From: SFWF01 sp045636705
Lineage (GTDB): Bacteria; Bacillota; Clostridia; Oscillospirales; Acutalibacteraceae
Length of the DNA stretch: 35,870 nt
Direction: 5' to 3'
NCBI GenBank assembly: GCA_045636705.1
Contig: JAZTYA010000021.1
Location: forward strand, 1-35,870
In this document: in pieces, positions 7,432 through 16,488 of the stretch
Position numbering within the stretch: position 1 is the stretch's first letter
Layout: every line of letters starts with the position of its first letter
Notes under the pieces: model-generated
Told to the model about the DNA's origin: nothing
The model's database searches: none
The model's input: only the letters and a program-made list of their open reading frames with translations
Position numbers and translations under genes: made by a program

Positions 7432-8373
7432 TCAAAGCCCCTTAAGAGTTTTTATTACTGTTTCGAGTTCATTTGGTTTTACCTTGCTTGCAGGAACATC
7501 CTTCTTAATGCAGTCAAGGAAATAAACGATTTCGTTAAGGTAAGCGTTAGGTGTGAGATTTTTTGTTTCATCAAACTCGCCTATAACGTCGTCAAGTCCT
7601 AAAACGGTACCGTCTAACTCGTGGATTTTAAATCCTCCTGCTTCACAAGATACTACGGCTTTCTCAAACTGGAAGCGGTAGTGAGCAGAGAAAGGATAGG
7701 GTGAAGCATACCAAGAAGCCTCGGTGCCGATGAAGAAATCGTCATATTCATAAACGGCATTTATGAAATCCTGCTCGGGTCTTCTTGCTCTAAATGAGGT
7801 CGTATTTTTTGGCTCGCCAAAAGCATAAACCAAAAAGTCCAAATCGTGAATGTGTAAGTCGAAGGGTACTAGTCCGCTTCTCTTTTCATCCATCATCCAG
7901 CCATCCCAGCTTGAAGCAGGATAGCCACCAAGTCTTGTCATTGTGCCTGATAATAATTTGCCGTATTTTCCGCTTTCTTTAATGCTCTTTACAACGGCAT
8001 ACTCTCTCCAGAAGCGAAGCACCTGCGCTATCATAAACTTAACGCCCATTTTTTCTGCGGTGCCATACATACGAGCAATATCTGCCTCGTCAAGAGAAAC
8101 AGGCTTTTCGCATAAAACGTTTATGCCCTTTTCCATAGCCTTTATAGAAAACTCGGGATGTAGATATGTAGGAACGCAGATGTCTAAAACATCAAGCTCT
8201 TCCCTTTCTAACATTTCATAAAAGTCGGTGTACTGTCTGATGTTTGGATATTTTTCCATCTGCTCTGGTCTAATGTCACAAAGGGCAACAAGTTCAACGC
8301 CCTCAATGGATAACCAAGCCGGAATATGCACGGTGCTGATAACGCCAACACCAACTAAACCTACCTTAAGCAT
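7432..8373 (-). CDS. Gfo/Idh/MocA family NAD(P)-dependent oxidoreductase (first copy)
   Basis: A 313-residue dehydrogenase of the glucose-fructose oxidoreductase/inositol dehydrogenase family. It has the N-terminal nucleotide-binding motif GLVGVGVIST, LCEKPVSLDEAD (near residues 90-100) with the catalytic-region lysine, and LHIHDLDFLVYAFG. It is clearly different from its downstream neighbour, so the pair is an old duplication or two separate recruitments. The GGAGG ribosome binding site lies inside the last codons of the upstream isomerase gene, 5 bases from its stop, which points to coupled translation. The likely role is oxidation of a sugar, glycoside or inositol-type hydroxyl; the specific substrate is unknown. 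Confidence 0.88.
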   Translation of the reverse strand: MLKVGLVGVGVISTVHIPAWLSIEGVELVALCDIRPEQMEKYPNIRQYTDFYEMLEREELDVLDICVPTYLHPEFSIKAMEKGINVLCEKPVSLDEADIARMYGTAEKMGVKFMIAQVLRFWREYAVVKSIKESGKYGKLLSGTMTRLGGYPASSWDGWMMDEKRSGLVPFDLHIHDLDFLVYAFGEPKNTTSFRARRPEQDFINAVYEYDDFFIGTEASWYASPYPFSAHYRFQFEKAVVSCEAGGFKIHELDGTVLGLDDVIGEFDETKNLTPNAYLNEIVYFLDCIKKDVPASKVKPNELETVIKTLKGL

Positions 8374-8378
8374 AACTT

Positions 8379-9215
8379 TTAACCTCCGTAAACCTCTTTA
8401 ATTATATCGCCTAAATAATCTCTGGCATAAATAATATCTGCCTTCTGTTGCTCATCCCAGATTTCTCTTTCAATGGTAACAAAAGAATCGTATTCAAGTT
8501 CCTTAAGCTTTTTGAAAAGCGCCTTAAAGTCAACCTTTCCGTCGCCGAGTCTGACTTCCCTGCCAAGCTCGTGGCCGTTGGTCGGATAGAATCCGTCCTT
8601 GGCGTGAATGTTTCTGACGTATTTGCCGAAAACATCAAGCGCATCTACGGGGTTTGCTCTGCCGTAAAGAATAAGGTTTGCAGTATCAAGGTTAACACCT
8701 AAATTATCATAACCTACCTTTTCAAAGCAACGAAGCATTGTAACAGGAGTTTCCTGACCTGTTTCGAATAAGAGATACTGGCCGTTCTTCTTAAGATAAG
8801 ATGCAACAGTTCTAACAGCAACACAGAAAGATGCAAAGTTCGGGTCGTTAGGATTCTCGGGAATAAAGCCCATGTGTGTAACCACGTCGGTAACGCCGAG
8901 TTTCTTTGCAAACTCAGAGCCGTCACAGAGGTTTTGTACCCTCATTTGTCTATATTCGGGTGGAACTAAACCTAAAGTAATCTGACCGTCATAAAGGTCC
9001 CAAACACCGGGTCCCTCAAGACCGCACCAAAAAGCCGAAATGGTAATGCCGTACTTTTCGGTATATTCCTTTATTTTATCTACGTTTTCATCTGTCCAAA
9101 GTTCAGGCTTCCAAGAACAAAGTTGGCAACTGTCGAGCTTTAGTTCAACAAGGTTTTTAAACTTTTGCTCTAAGTCCTTTCCATCATCAAGATAAACCAT
9201 TGTACCTATTCTCAT
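8379..9215 (-). CDS. Sugar phosphate isomerase/epimerase, xylose-isomerase-like TIM barrel
   Basis: A 278-residue AP-endonuclease-2/xylose-isomerase-like TIM barrel, a family of metal-dependent sugar isomerases, epimerases and dehydratases. Visible features are VTHMGFIPENP, the metal-ligand regions LLFETGQET and GVNLDTANL, RNIHAKDGFYP, and the final FVTIEREI with a likely ligand glutamate. It starts at 9215 behind a GGAGG site and is first in an operon with two Gfo/Idh/MocA dehydrogenases. That combination is known from inositol and sugar-acid catabolism and from oxidative glycoside cleavage through a 3-keto intermediate. Divergent AraC is the likely regulator. Function beyond the family is inference. 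Confidence 0.87.
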   Translation of the reverse strand: MRIGTMVYLDDGKDLEQKFKNLVELKLDSCQLCSWKPELWTDENVDKIKEYTEKYGITISAFWCGLEGPGVWDLYDGQITLGLVPPEYRQMRVQNLCDGSEFAKKLGVTDVVTHMGFIPENPNDPNFASFCVAVRTVASYLKKNGQYLLFETGQETPVTMLRCFEKVGYDNLGVNLDTANLILYGRANPVDALDVFGKYVRNIHAKDGFYPTNGHELGREVRLGDGKVDFKALFKKLKELEYDSFVTIEREIWDEQQKADIIYARDYLGDIIKEVYGG

Positions 9216-9249
9216 AAAAAACCTCCAAAAATATTGATTTTTTTATAAG

Positions 9250-9273
9250 TTTATGATAACATATTCGCATAAA
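9250..9273. promoter_or_regulatory. Divergent promoter region with inverted repeat TTTATG-N12-CATAAA
   Basis: Between the isomerase operon and araC, TTTATG (9250-9255) and CATAAA (9268-9273) form an inverted repeat. On the minus strand TATCAT (9258-9253), with TG one base before it, is a fair -10 for the operon, but the -35 position reads CAATTT, which is poor. A good -10 with a poor -35 suits an activator-dependent promoter next to an AraC gene. The operator role is a guess. Confidence 0.3.
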
Positions 9274-9336
9274 TAAAATTGTGTTATTTTGATTTTTTAT
9301 TGTAATTTTTTGACTTTTGGTTTTGGAGCGTGATTT

Positions 9337-10182
9337 ATGAGCATTGCCGCTAAAAAAGAACTTACCCCTGTTGTATATAATGAAAGCTCGGTTAAGGTTC
9401 TATCCTTAAACTTTGATTCGAGCATACCGGGTTTCACTCAGCACTGGCACGACCGCATTGAGCTACACCTTGTAAAAAGCGGTGTTTTAGAGCTTATTTG
9501 CAACGGCGAAGAGGTGCAGGTGCATCCGGGTGAGCTTTCTATTATATCTCCTACCTTTTCTCACTTAGGACTTCCAAGTAAAAATGGCGTAGAATACTTC
9601 GTTATAATGTTTGATATTAAAAATCTGTTTAACAACACCGTTTCAACAGGCAGCTATCTTGAACCCATAATAAACGGAGAGGTCTGCTTTAAGTACAAAA
9701 CAGACCTTAAGGAAATTGTTTCTTTAGCCGAAAATATTGTAGAAATGAGCAGTAAAGAATCTGAATATCACTCGCTTGAAATTATCGGCAGTCTTTATAA
9801 GCTTTTAGGTTTGCTTTTAAAACACTGTGTAGATACTTCCCTTTCCAAAGCTCATATAGGCGAAAACTTCGACAACGTTTTAAACTACATTAACGCTAAC
9901 CTTAAAAGTAGGCTTTCCATTGAAGAAATAAGCAAAACCCTAGGCTATGAAAGGTCCTACTTTTGCCGAAAGTTTAAGAAAATAACCGGAGTTACCGCTA
10001 CCGAATATATCCGTCTGGCGCGTCTTGAAGAGGCTAGAGAAATGCTTGAAAAAACCCGAAAGTCCATAATGGATATAGCCATTTCCTGTGGCTTTAACGA
10101 TAGCGCATATTTTATTAACTGCTTTAAAAAAGTTTTTGGAATTTCTCCGTCAAAGTATCGAAAATCCGCTAAAAAGCAGTAG
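9337..10182 (+). CDS. AraC family transcriptional regulator
   Basis: The 281-residue protein has an N-terminal cupin-like sensing domain (HWHDRIELHLVKSG at about 32-45, VHPGELSIISPTFSH at about 60-75) and a C-terminal double helix-turn-helix domain (about 180-275). The latter includes LSIEEISKTLGYERSYFCRKFKK and the typical second helix pair ending FKKVFGISPSKYRK. AraC proteins of this shape usually activate neighbouring sugar-use genes when the ligand binds the cupin. It is divergent from the isomerase-dehydrogenase operon, its probable target. It ends in TAG one base from the stop codon of the convergent NSS transporter, with no terminator between them. Confidence 0.92.
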   Translation: MSIAAKKELTPVVYNESSVKVLSLNFDSSIPGFTQHWHDRIELHLVKSGVLELICNGEEVQVHPGELSIISPTFSHLGLPSKNGVEYFVIMFDIKNLFNNTVSTGSYLEPIINGEVCFKYKTDLKEIVSLAENIVEMSSKESEYHSLEIIGSLYKLLGLLLKHCVDTSLSKAHIGENFDNVLNYINANLKSRLSIEEISKTLGYERSYFCRKFKKITGVTATEYIRLARLEEAREMLEKTRKSIMDIAISCGFNDSAYFINCFKKVFGISPSKYRKSAKKQ

Positions 10183-10183
10183 C

Positions 10184-11563
10184 TTATTTAAACCAGCTAA
10201 TAATACCCAAAATTAAAATTACTAAAACTATTACGGGCAAGACGAAGGTCATATAACCTCTCATCCAGTTTTTAATCTTTAAGCCTTCGCCCTCGTTTGC
10301 GGCGTCCTTAAAGTTTTTAAAGCCCCAACCGTAACGCTTGTTTGTGCAGAAAAGAACAAAGATAAGCGAGCCTACGGGAAGTAAAACGTTTGAAACGATA
10401 AAGTCCTCGATATCGAGCACGTTTGCCATTTTACCGAAGAAGTTGATATTGGGAATAATATTAAAACCTAAAACACAGGGAACAGATAAAACGAAGAGGG
10501 CAATACCGCCTATTATACTTGATTTTCTCTTGCTCCAGTTTAGTTTGTCCTGCAAGCAGCCTACTATCATCTGGAAAACGGCAAGCACGGTTGAAAGTGC
10601 CGCAAACGACATAAAGACAAAGAAGAAGGTTCCTATAATTCTGCCGTAAGGATGCGGCATATTGTTAAACACGTTAGGCAGGGTTACAAAAATTAAATCA
10701 GGTCCTGCATTAACGTCGATATTATAGGTAAAGCAAGCAGGGAAAATAATAAGTCCCGAGGTTACCGCAACAAAGGTGTCAAGCACGGCAACGTTTAAAG
10801 ATTCCCCAAGAAGCGAACGCTTTTTATCGATATAGCTTCCGAAAATCGCCATAGAGCCGAGTCCTAAAGACAAGGTAAAGAAAGCTTGTTGCATAGCCGC
10901 AGAAGCAACGTTTATAAACTTTTCGGGAGTATTTAGCTTTTCAAAGTCAGGCACTAAATAGAAACTTAAGCCTTCACGGCTACCCTCCATAAAGAAACTG
11001 CTTATAGCAAGGCCTACCATTATCAAAAGCAAAGCTATCATCATATATTTGGTTATTCTTTCAAGTCCGCCGCTTAGGTTAAACGAGCAAATAATAACGG
11101 CAACTAAAATTACTAAACCTGTATAAAACAGCATTGTTAAGGGGTCTGCCTTTAAACTGTCGAACTGATTTTGAATGCTCACACTGTCAAGGCCATCGAA
11201 CTTACCTGTGGCGGTTGAAACGAAATAATTTACCATCCAACCCGAAACGGTGGTATAAAACATCATTAAAATATAAGCGCCGATAAAACAAACGTATCCG
11301 TGAAGATGCCACTTTGTTCCCTTTGGTTCAAGCGGTTTATATAGGTCGATAGGACTTTTCTGACTGGCTCTACCAAGTGAAAATTCCATAGTGAGCACGG
11401 GAAGTCCCATAATTACCAAAAATATTAAGTAGATTAAAACGAAGGCGCCACCGCCATTGTTTCCTGCTACCCAAGGAAACTTCCAAACGTTTCCTATTCC
11501 TATTGCGCATCCTGCAGATAAAAGGATAAAACCCAGTCTGCTTGACAGTCTTTCTCTTTGCAT
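10184..11563 (-). CDS. Neurotransmitter:sodium symporter (NSS/SNF) family transporter
   Basis: A sodium-coupled amino acid or amine transporter of the LeuT fold with about 12 membrane helices over 459 residues. The first helix has the hallmark unwound motif GIGNVWKFPWVAGNNGGGAF (residues 21-40), which forms the sodium and substrate site. I use the ATG at 11563 because AAGGAG lies just upstream; an in-frame extension to 11617 would add residues of no family similarity and would overlap the likely -10 TACAAT (11601-11596). A second NSS gene lies at 28179. The substrate is unknown. No partner gene is evident; the convergent AraC gene ends one base away. Confidence 0.93.
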   Translation of the reverse strand: MQRERLSSRLGFILLSAGCAIGIGNVWKFPWVAGNNGGGAFVLIYLIFLVIMGLPVLTMEFSLGRASQKSPIDLYKPLEPKGTKWHLHGYVCFIGAYILMMFYTTVSGWMVNYFVSTATGKFDGLDSVSIQNQFDSLKADPLTMLFYTGLVILVAVIICSFNLSGGLERITKYMMIALLLIMVGLAISSFFMEGSREGLSFYLVPDFEKLNTPEKFINVASAAMQQAFFTLSLGLGSMAIFGSYIDKKRSLLGESLNVAVLDTFVAVTSGLIIFPACFTYNIDVNAGPDLIFVTLPNVFNNMPHPYGRIIGTFFFVFMSFAALSTVLAVFQMIVGCLQDKLNWSKRKSSIIGGIALFVLSVPCVLGFNIIPNINFFGKMANVLDIEDFIVSNVLLPVGSLIFVLFCTNKRYGWGFKNFKDAANEGEGLKIKNWMRGYMTFVLPVIVLVILILGIISWFK

Positions 11564-11644
11564 ATTTGCACTCCTTAAATTTTTACGTTTCATACATTGT
11601 AACACAAACTCTTCCAATAATCTATATTTATTTATTCATAACTA

Positions 11645-11674
11645 TTGACTTTTTTATTATATTCAATTTATACT
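11645..11674 (+). promoter_or_regulatory. trmO: trmO promoter
   Basis: TTGACT (11645-11650) and TATACT (11669-11674) are 18 bases apart. The predicted transcript start near 11681 lies almost on the ATG at 11683, which supports the downstream TTG (11701) as the start codon. Confidence 0.5.
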
Positions 11675-11700
11675 TATTTTGAATGTGGGGTGAAGTTCCT

Positions 11701-12387
11701 TTGTCGGATGAATTTAGTCTTAAAAAAATTGCGACAATTAAAAACGCATATACCGAAAATTTCGGTATCCCAAGACAAAGCGGTCTTGTCAATTCCCTTT
11801 TGTCTGAAATTGTTTTTGAACCCGAGTACCGAAGAATGGAAGCTATACGAGAACTAGCCGATTTTTCACATATCTGGCTTATTTGGAAGTTTACCGAAGC
11901 CGAACGAGATACCTGGTCGCCAACAGTCAGACCTCCTCGTCTTGGCGGTAATAAAAGGATAGGTGTTTTTGCAACCCGTTCACCCTATAGGCCGAATCCC
12001 ATCGGTCTTTCCTCGGTTGAAATCGTGTCGATTAGACAGGACAAGCTTTTAGGCCCTGTTATCACGGTTGCGGGCGCCGACCTTTTAAGCGGCACGCCGA
12101 TTTACGACATAAAGCCTTATATTCCTTATGCCGACTCAAAACCAAATGCCAAAGAAGGCTTTACATCATTTGAAAAGCGAAGATGCGAGGTTATTTGTGA
12201 TAAGGTTCTTTTAGAGGTCCTGCCCGAAACGCTGAGAACGGCTTTAACAGAACTTTTAAGCGAAGACCCAAGACCTGCTTATCAGTCGGACAACGAGCGT
12301 GTTTATAAAATGTCTTTTGGCGGTTTTAGAGTTTCCTTTAAGGTTGAAGATTCTATATTAACTGTAATAAACATTGAAAAGGAGTAG
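11701..12387 (+). CDS. trmO: tRNA (N6-threonylcarbamoyladenosine(37)-N6)-methyltransferase TrmO
   Basis: TrmO (TsaA/YaeB/VirR family) methylates N6-threonylcarbamoyladenosine at position 37 of certain threonine tRNAs using S-adenosylmethionine. The characteristic stretches are present: LADFSHIWLIWKF, the GVFATRSPYRPNPIGLS motif and the DIKPYIPYAD motif, followed by the C-terminal domain. Length is about 228 residues. The start is uncertain: an ATG at 11683 has no ribosome binding site and sits at the predicted transcription start, while TTG at 11701 has GGGGTGA 6 bases before it. It is the first gene of a plus-strand run with the chromate transporter pair, 2 bases from the next start. It ends in TAG. 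Confidence 0.92.
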   Translation: MSDEFSLKKIATIKNAYTENFGIPRQSGLVNSLLSEIVFEPEYRRMEAIRELADFSHIWLIWKFTEAERDTWSPTVRPPRLGGNKRIGVFATRSPYRPNPIGLSSVEIVSIRQDKLLGPVITVAGADLLSGTPIYDIKPYIPYADSKPNAKEGFTSFEKRRCEVICDKVLLEVLPETLRTALTELLSEDPRPAYQSDNERVYKMSFGGFRVSFKVEDSILTVINIEKE

Positions 12388-12389
12388 CT

Positions 12390-12956
12390 ATGAAAACCCT
12401 TTTAAAACTTTACGGGCTTTTCTTTAAAATAGGAATAATGACCTTTGGTGGCGGTTACGCCATGCTTCCTATTTTAGAAAGAGAACTTGTCGACAAACGC
12501 CGGTTTATAACAAAGGAAGAAATTATGGACTTTTACGCCGTAGGTCAATGCACACCCGGTGTAATTGCGGTTAACACCGCCACCTTTATAGGCCACAAGC
12601 TAAAGGGTGTTTTAGGTGGAATTTTTGCAACCTTGGGTGTTATTTCTCCTTCACTTATTATAATTTCTGCTCTTGCCGGCGTGCTTGAAAAAATTGCAGG
12701 CAACAGTATTGCCGAGAGCGCTTTTGCGGGAATAAGCGTGGCGGTTTGCGCCATTATCGTAAAGGCTTTAACAGGTCTTACAAAAACAGGTGTTATAGAT
12801 GTTTTTACCGCTATTATTGCCGTTTTAGCCTTTGTTTGCACACTTGTTTTAAAACTATCCCCCATCATTGTAATTGTTTCGGCTGCCCTTTTGGGTATCC
12901 TTTATAAAAATTTAATCCTTTCTAAGAAAACGAAAAAGGAGGAAGAGAAAAAATGA
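12390..12956 (+). CDS. Chromate transporter, first half-size subunit
   Basis: A 188-residue ChrA-family (CHR) membrane protein. Short CHR proteins come as pairs that together match one full-length ChrA. This one has the N-terminal motif FGGGYAMLPILERELV (about 19-34), the FYAVGQCTPGVIAVNTATFIG region (about 48-68) and about five to six hydrophobic helices. AAGGAG precedes the ATG by 6 bases. Its stop overlaps the ATG of its partner (ATGA at 12953-12956), so the two are coupled. The transported anion is uncertain: many ChrA homologues in anaerobes may not handle chromate. Confidence 0.9.
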   Translation: MKTLLKLYGLFFKIGIMTFGGGYAMLPILERELVDKRRFITKEEIMDFYAVGQCTPGVIAVNTATFIGHKLKGVLGGIFATLGVISPSLIIISALAGVLEKIAGNSIAESAFAGISVAVCAIIVKALTGLTKTGVIDVFTAIIAVLAFVCTLVLKLSPIIVIVSAALLGILYKNLILSKKTKKEEEKK

Positions 12957-13510
12957 TTTATCTTCTTCTCTTTTGGGAGTTTTTTAAAACGGGGCTCTTT
13001 TCTATCGGTGGCGGACTTGCAACTATTCCCTTTTTAATGGATATTGCCGTCAGGCATCCCGAATGGTACTCGGCAGAAGAGCTTACGAATATGATTGCCG
13101 TCTCCGAGTCAACTCCGGGTCCTATCGGCGTTAATATGGCAACCTATGCAGGATATAGCGCGGCAGGTGTTTTAGGCGCCCTTACCGCAACACTCTCCCT
13201 TGTTTTGCCAAGCATTATCGTAATTTTAATCGTTGCAGGCGTTTTAAACAAATTTAAGGAAAGCAAGCTTGTTAAGGATGTGTTTTATGCCCTTAGACCT
13301 GCTGTTTTAGGTATGCTTATTGTTTCTACCTTAAAGGTTCTGATTCCAAGACTCTTTAACGAGGAAGCAACCGAGCTCTTGGCATTTTTTAATCCTACGG
13401 CTATAATATTTTTCGGCATTTTTACCGCTTGCGCATTCAAGTTTAAAAAGTTGCATCCCATAGTTATTATCCTTTTAGGTGCAGTTGTGGGAATTATATT
13501 CAAATTTTAA
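12953..13510 (+). CDS. Chromate transporter, second half-size subunit
   Basis: The partner of the preceding gene, 185 residues. It repeats the CHR pattern with differences: SIGGGLATIPFLMDIAV (about 17-33), MIAVSESTPGPIGVNMATYAG (about 45-65) and several membrane helices to the C-terminus. The ATGA overlap means translation is coupled and the two halves should be made in equal amounts, as expected for a heterodimer with opposed topology. The two motif sets are clearly related, which reflects the family's internal duplication. Substrate is not provable from sequence. Confidence 0.9.
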   Translation: MIYLLLFWEFFKTGLFSIGGGLATIPFLMDIAVRHPEWYSAEELTNMIAVSESTPGPIGVNMATYAGYSAAGVLGALTATLSLVLPSIIVILIVAGVLNKFKESKLVKDVFYALRPAVLGMLIVSTLKVLIPRLFNEEATELLAFFNPTAIIFFGIFTACAFKFKKLHPIVIILLGAVVGIIFKF

Positions 13511-13524
13511 ATTAGAGGTATTTT

Positions 13525-14748
13525 ATGAACTATCGTGCAGATATTGCCGTTATCGGCGGAGGCGCTTCGGGTCTTGCCGCCGCAATTTCGGCAAAACGCA
13601 AAAACCCTGCTCTTGAGGTCTTTGTTATAGAGGCTCTTCCCCGTGTTGGTAAAAAGCTTATTACCACAGGTAACGGCAGATGCAATATCACAAACAAGGA
13701 AATTTCTCTTGACCGTTATCACGGTGAGGATGTTTCCTTTGCAGATTTTTGTTTGAGTGAAAAATTAGGCAAAACCTTTGAAGAGTTCTTTATGAGTATC
13801 GGTATTCCCTTCGTTTTTGAAGAGGACAAGGCCTACCCTGCCTCTTTGCAGGCTTCAAGCGTGGTTGACTGTTTAAGGTTTGAATGCGAAAAGTTAAAGG
13901 TTAAAACCCTTGTTGACAGCAAGGTTACAAAAATTCAAAAAAAGGATGAATTTACCCTTTATTTTAACGACAATACCCTAACCGCAAAGGCGGTTATTGT
14001 AGCAGGCGGACTTTTTTCGGGCGGCGCTTCGCTTGGCAGTGACGGCTCGGCTTTAAAGCTTTTAAAGGAACTCGGCTACAAAACGGTTAAAACCACCCCT
14101 GCTATCGTTAAGCTTAAAACCGACAACACCTATACAAAACAGTTAAAGGGCATCAAGGTTAATGCCAAGGCGACCCTTTTAAAAGACAAAAAGAGCCTTT
14201 GCAGTTTTTCGGACGAGGTACTCTTTTGTGACTTTGGACTCTCGGGTCCTGCGGTTTTACAAATTTCTCGTGATGCGGTAAGAGAAAACGGCGAGTTTTC
14301 TGTATCTTTAGACCTTTTTGAAGACACATCTTTAGAAGTCCTTAAAACCGCTTTAGAAGAAAGAAGGACTGTTTTAAAAGAGCGCAGTTTAGAGGAATTT
14401 TTCACAGGATTTTTAAACAAAAGACTCGGACAGGTTGTTTTAAAATACTGTGGCTACGCCTTATCTGATAGTGCTTCGGTTCTTGATATGAATAAGGTCG
14501 CCTTTGCCCTGAAAAACTTTAGATTTAAGGTTTTATCCCACACGGGATTTAACGATTCTCAAGTTACCGCAGGCGGAGTTTCTACCGCTGAATTTAACAA
14601 CCAAACCTTTATGTCAAAAAAGCACAAGGGCCTTTTTGCGGCAGGCGAAATTTTGGATATTGACGGCGACTGCGGTGGATTTAACCTTCGCTTTGCCTTT
14701 ATGAGCGGAATTTTAGCAGGAGAAAATGCGGCAACGCTGAATTTTTAA
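13525..14748 (+). CDS. HI0933/YhiN-type NAD(P)/FAD-dependent oxidoreductase
   Basis: A 407-residue flavoprotein of the HI0933 family (also annotated as aminoacetone oxidase family or BaiN-like). The FAD-binding dinucleotide motif IAVIGGGASGLAAA is at residues 7-20, followed by the family motif GKKLITTGNGRCNITN (about 43-58). The C-terminus has TGFNDSQVTAGGVSTAEF and GEILDIDGDCGGFNLRFAF, both highly typical. The ATG follows AGAGG. It lies 14 bases after the chromate transporter and 3 bases before another flavoprotein, so these genes look like one transcript. Its physiological substrate is not known with confidence. Confidence 0.88.
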   Translation: MNYRADIAVIGGGASGLAAAISAKRKNPALEVFVIEALPRVGKKLITTGNGRCNITNKEISLDRYHGEDVSFADFCLSEKLGKTFEEFFMSIGIPFVFEEDKAYPASLQASSVVDCLRFECEKLKVKTLVDSKVTKIQKKDEFTLYFNDNTLTAKAVIVAGGLFSGGASLGSDGSALKLLKELGYKTVKTTPAIVKLKTDNTYTKQLKGIKVNAKATLLKDKKSLCSFSDEVLFCDFGLSGPAVLQISRDAVRENGEFSVSLDLFEDTSLEVLKTALEERRTVLKERSLEEFFTGFLNKRLGQVVLKYCGYALSDSASVLDMNKVAFALKNFRFKVLSHTGFNDSQVTAGGVSTAEFNNQTFMSKKHKGLFAAGEILDIDGDCGGFNLRFAFMSGILAGENAATLNF

Positions 14749-14751
14749 ATA

Positions 14752-16326
14752 ATGGTACTTATTAATAACTTAAATCTCTCGCTTGACACCGATTTTAATA
14801 ATCTTAAATCCGAACTTGCTTTACACCCTAACTTTAAGGGTGTTAAACTGCTTTCGGCAAAACTTTATAAAAGGTCGGTTGATGCAAGACATAAAAACAA
14901 CGTGCATTTTTGTTGCTCGGTTTTGGTTTCGTTAGAAAATGAAGCCAAGGCGGTAAAAAGGCTTAAAAATGCAAGCATTTATAATGAAAAAAGATACCTT
15001 TTCCCTAAAACCGATAAATCTACCCCTTTAAGACCTGTCGTAGTAGGCTTTGGCCCTGCAGGAATTTTTGCAGCACTAACGCTAGCAAAAGCAGGCCTTA
15101 AACCAATAGTTTTAGAGCGCGGAAAATGTGTCGAAGAAAGAAAAAAGGACGTGGACGCCTTTTGGTCGGGTGGTAAATTAAACCCTGAATCAAACGTTCA
15201 GTTTGGCGAAGGCGGTGCAGGCACCTTTTCGGACGGAAAACTCACAACCGGTATTAAGGACGTAAGAATTTCTGCCGTGCTTGACACCTTTGTCCGCTTT
15301 GGTGCTAAAGAAAACATTCTCACCGATGCAAAGCCACATATCGGCACCGATATTTTGTCGGTCGTTGTAAAAAACATTCGAAAAGAAATTATCTCCTTGG
15401 GTGGCGAGGTTCGTTTTGAAAACCGCCTTAACGGTATAACTTGCGAAAACGGAAAGCTTACTTCGGTTTTGGTGTCATCTCCTTATGAAGACTATACCCT
15501 TAAAACCGAGCACTTAATTTTAGCAATAGGTCACTCGGCAAGGGACACCTTTTATACCCTTAAAGAACTTGGTGTAAATATGGTTAAAAAGCCTTTTGCG
15601 GTAGGGGTTAGAATTGAGCATAGTCAGGAACAACTAAACAAGACTCTCTATGGCGATTTTTATAATCACCCTGCCCTTTCTGCAGCCGATTATAAACTAG
15701 CCGTCCACCTTGAAAACGGCAGAGGGGTATATACCTTTTGTATGTGCCCGGGTGGGTTTGTTGTAAACGCTTCGAGTGAAGAGGGTCGCATCTGTGTTAA
15801 CGGAATGAGTTATTCTGCGCGCGACGGCAAAAATGCAAACAGCGCCGTTTTAACCGAGGTTTTACCCGAAGATTTAGGAGAAGATATTCTTTCGGGAATT
15901 GAGCTTCAAAGACAGATAGAATCGACCGCGTACAACCTTACAAAAGGAAAAGGCGTGCCCGTCGAAACTGTCGGAAGCTTTGTCTTTGGAGAAAAGGTTG
16001 AGTCGGACGTTACACCAACCGTAAAACCATGTGCAATTTATTCCGATATCTCTAAAATCTTCCCCGACTTTGTAAACAATTCTCTTAAAGAAGGAATTAA
16101 AAGATTAGACTCAAAGCTTTCGGGCTTTGCCGATAAAAAGGCAATTCTTACAGCTCCCGAAGCCAGAAGTTCTTGCCCTGTTAGAATAGTTAGAAACGAA
16201 GACTTCTGCTCGACCAACCTTTTAGGTCTTTACCCCTCAGGAGAAGGTGCAGGATATGCCGGCGGAATTATGTCGGCGGCGGTTGACGGCATCAAGGTTG
16301 CCGAAAGTATCATAAATTCGCTATAA
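14752..16326 (+). CDS. COG2509-type FAD-dependent dehydrogenase
   Basis: A 524-residue protein of the uncharacterised FAD-dependent dehydrogenase group (COG2509). About 95 N-terminal residues form a ferredoxin-like domain typical of the group, then the FAD motif VVVGFGPAGIFAALTLAKAG (about 98-117) and the signature NVQFGEGGAGTFSDGKLTTG (about 148-167). The C-terminus SGEGAGYAGGIMSAAVDG is the usual final FAD contact. It starts 3 bases after the preceding flavoprotein stop without a clear ribosome binding site, so translation may be coupled. Function is unknown in this family. The pairing with an HI0933-type protein suggests a shared redox job, which is inference. Confidence 0.87.
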   Translation: MVLINNLNLSLDTDFNNLKSELALHPNFKGVKLLSAKLYKRSVDARHKNNVHFCCSVLVSLENEAKAVKRLKNASIYNEKRYLFPKTDKSTPLRPVVVGFGPAGIFAALTLAKAGLKPIVLERGKCVEERKKDVDAFWSGGKLNPESNVQFGEGGAGTFSDGKLTTGIKDVRISAVLDTFVRFGAKENILTDAKPHIGTDILSVVVKNIRKEIISLGGEVRFENRLNGITCENGKLTSVLVSSPYEDYTLKTEHLILAIGHSARDTFYTLKELGVNMVKKPFAVGVRIEHSQEQLNKTLYGDFYNHPALSAADYKLAVHLENGRGVYTFCMCPGGFVVNASSEEGRICVNGMSYSARDGKNANSAVLTEVLPEDLGEDILSGIELQRQIESTAYNLTKGKGVPVETVGSFVFGEKVESDVTPTVKPCAIYSDISKIFPDFVNNSLKEGIKRLDSKLSGFADKKAILTAPEARSSCPVRIVRNEDFCSTNLLGLYPSGEGAGYAGGIMSAAVDGIKVAESIINSL

Positions 16327-16424
16327 AGTTGCACAAAATAGCAAAATAAATTCTATAAAAATAGTACAGATATCCAATTTTTTGAACAAAATGCAAAAAT
16401 ATCGTTAAAAAATAAACGAACTAC

Positions 16425-16453
16425 TTGCAAATTTTTATATTTTAGGTTAAAAT
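16425..16453 (+). promoter_or_regulatory. gapA: gapA promoter
   Basis: TTGCAA (16425-16430) and TAAAAT (16448-16453) are 17 bases apart, about 35 bases before the start codon. A strong AGGAGGAAT ribosome binding site follows. The rest of the 16327-16488 gap shows no gene, riboswitch fold or obvious terminator. Confidence 0.65.
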
Positions 16454-16488
16454 ACAATATGTAAAAATTTTTTAGGAGGAATATTCCA

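Noticed and set aside
16327..16488. Riboswitch or leader RNA before gapA
   Set aside because: The stretch is AT-rich with no clear stem structure, and the promoter lies only about 35 bases from the start codon.
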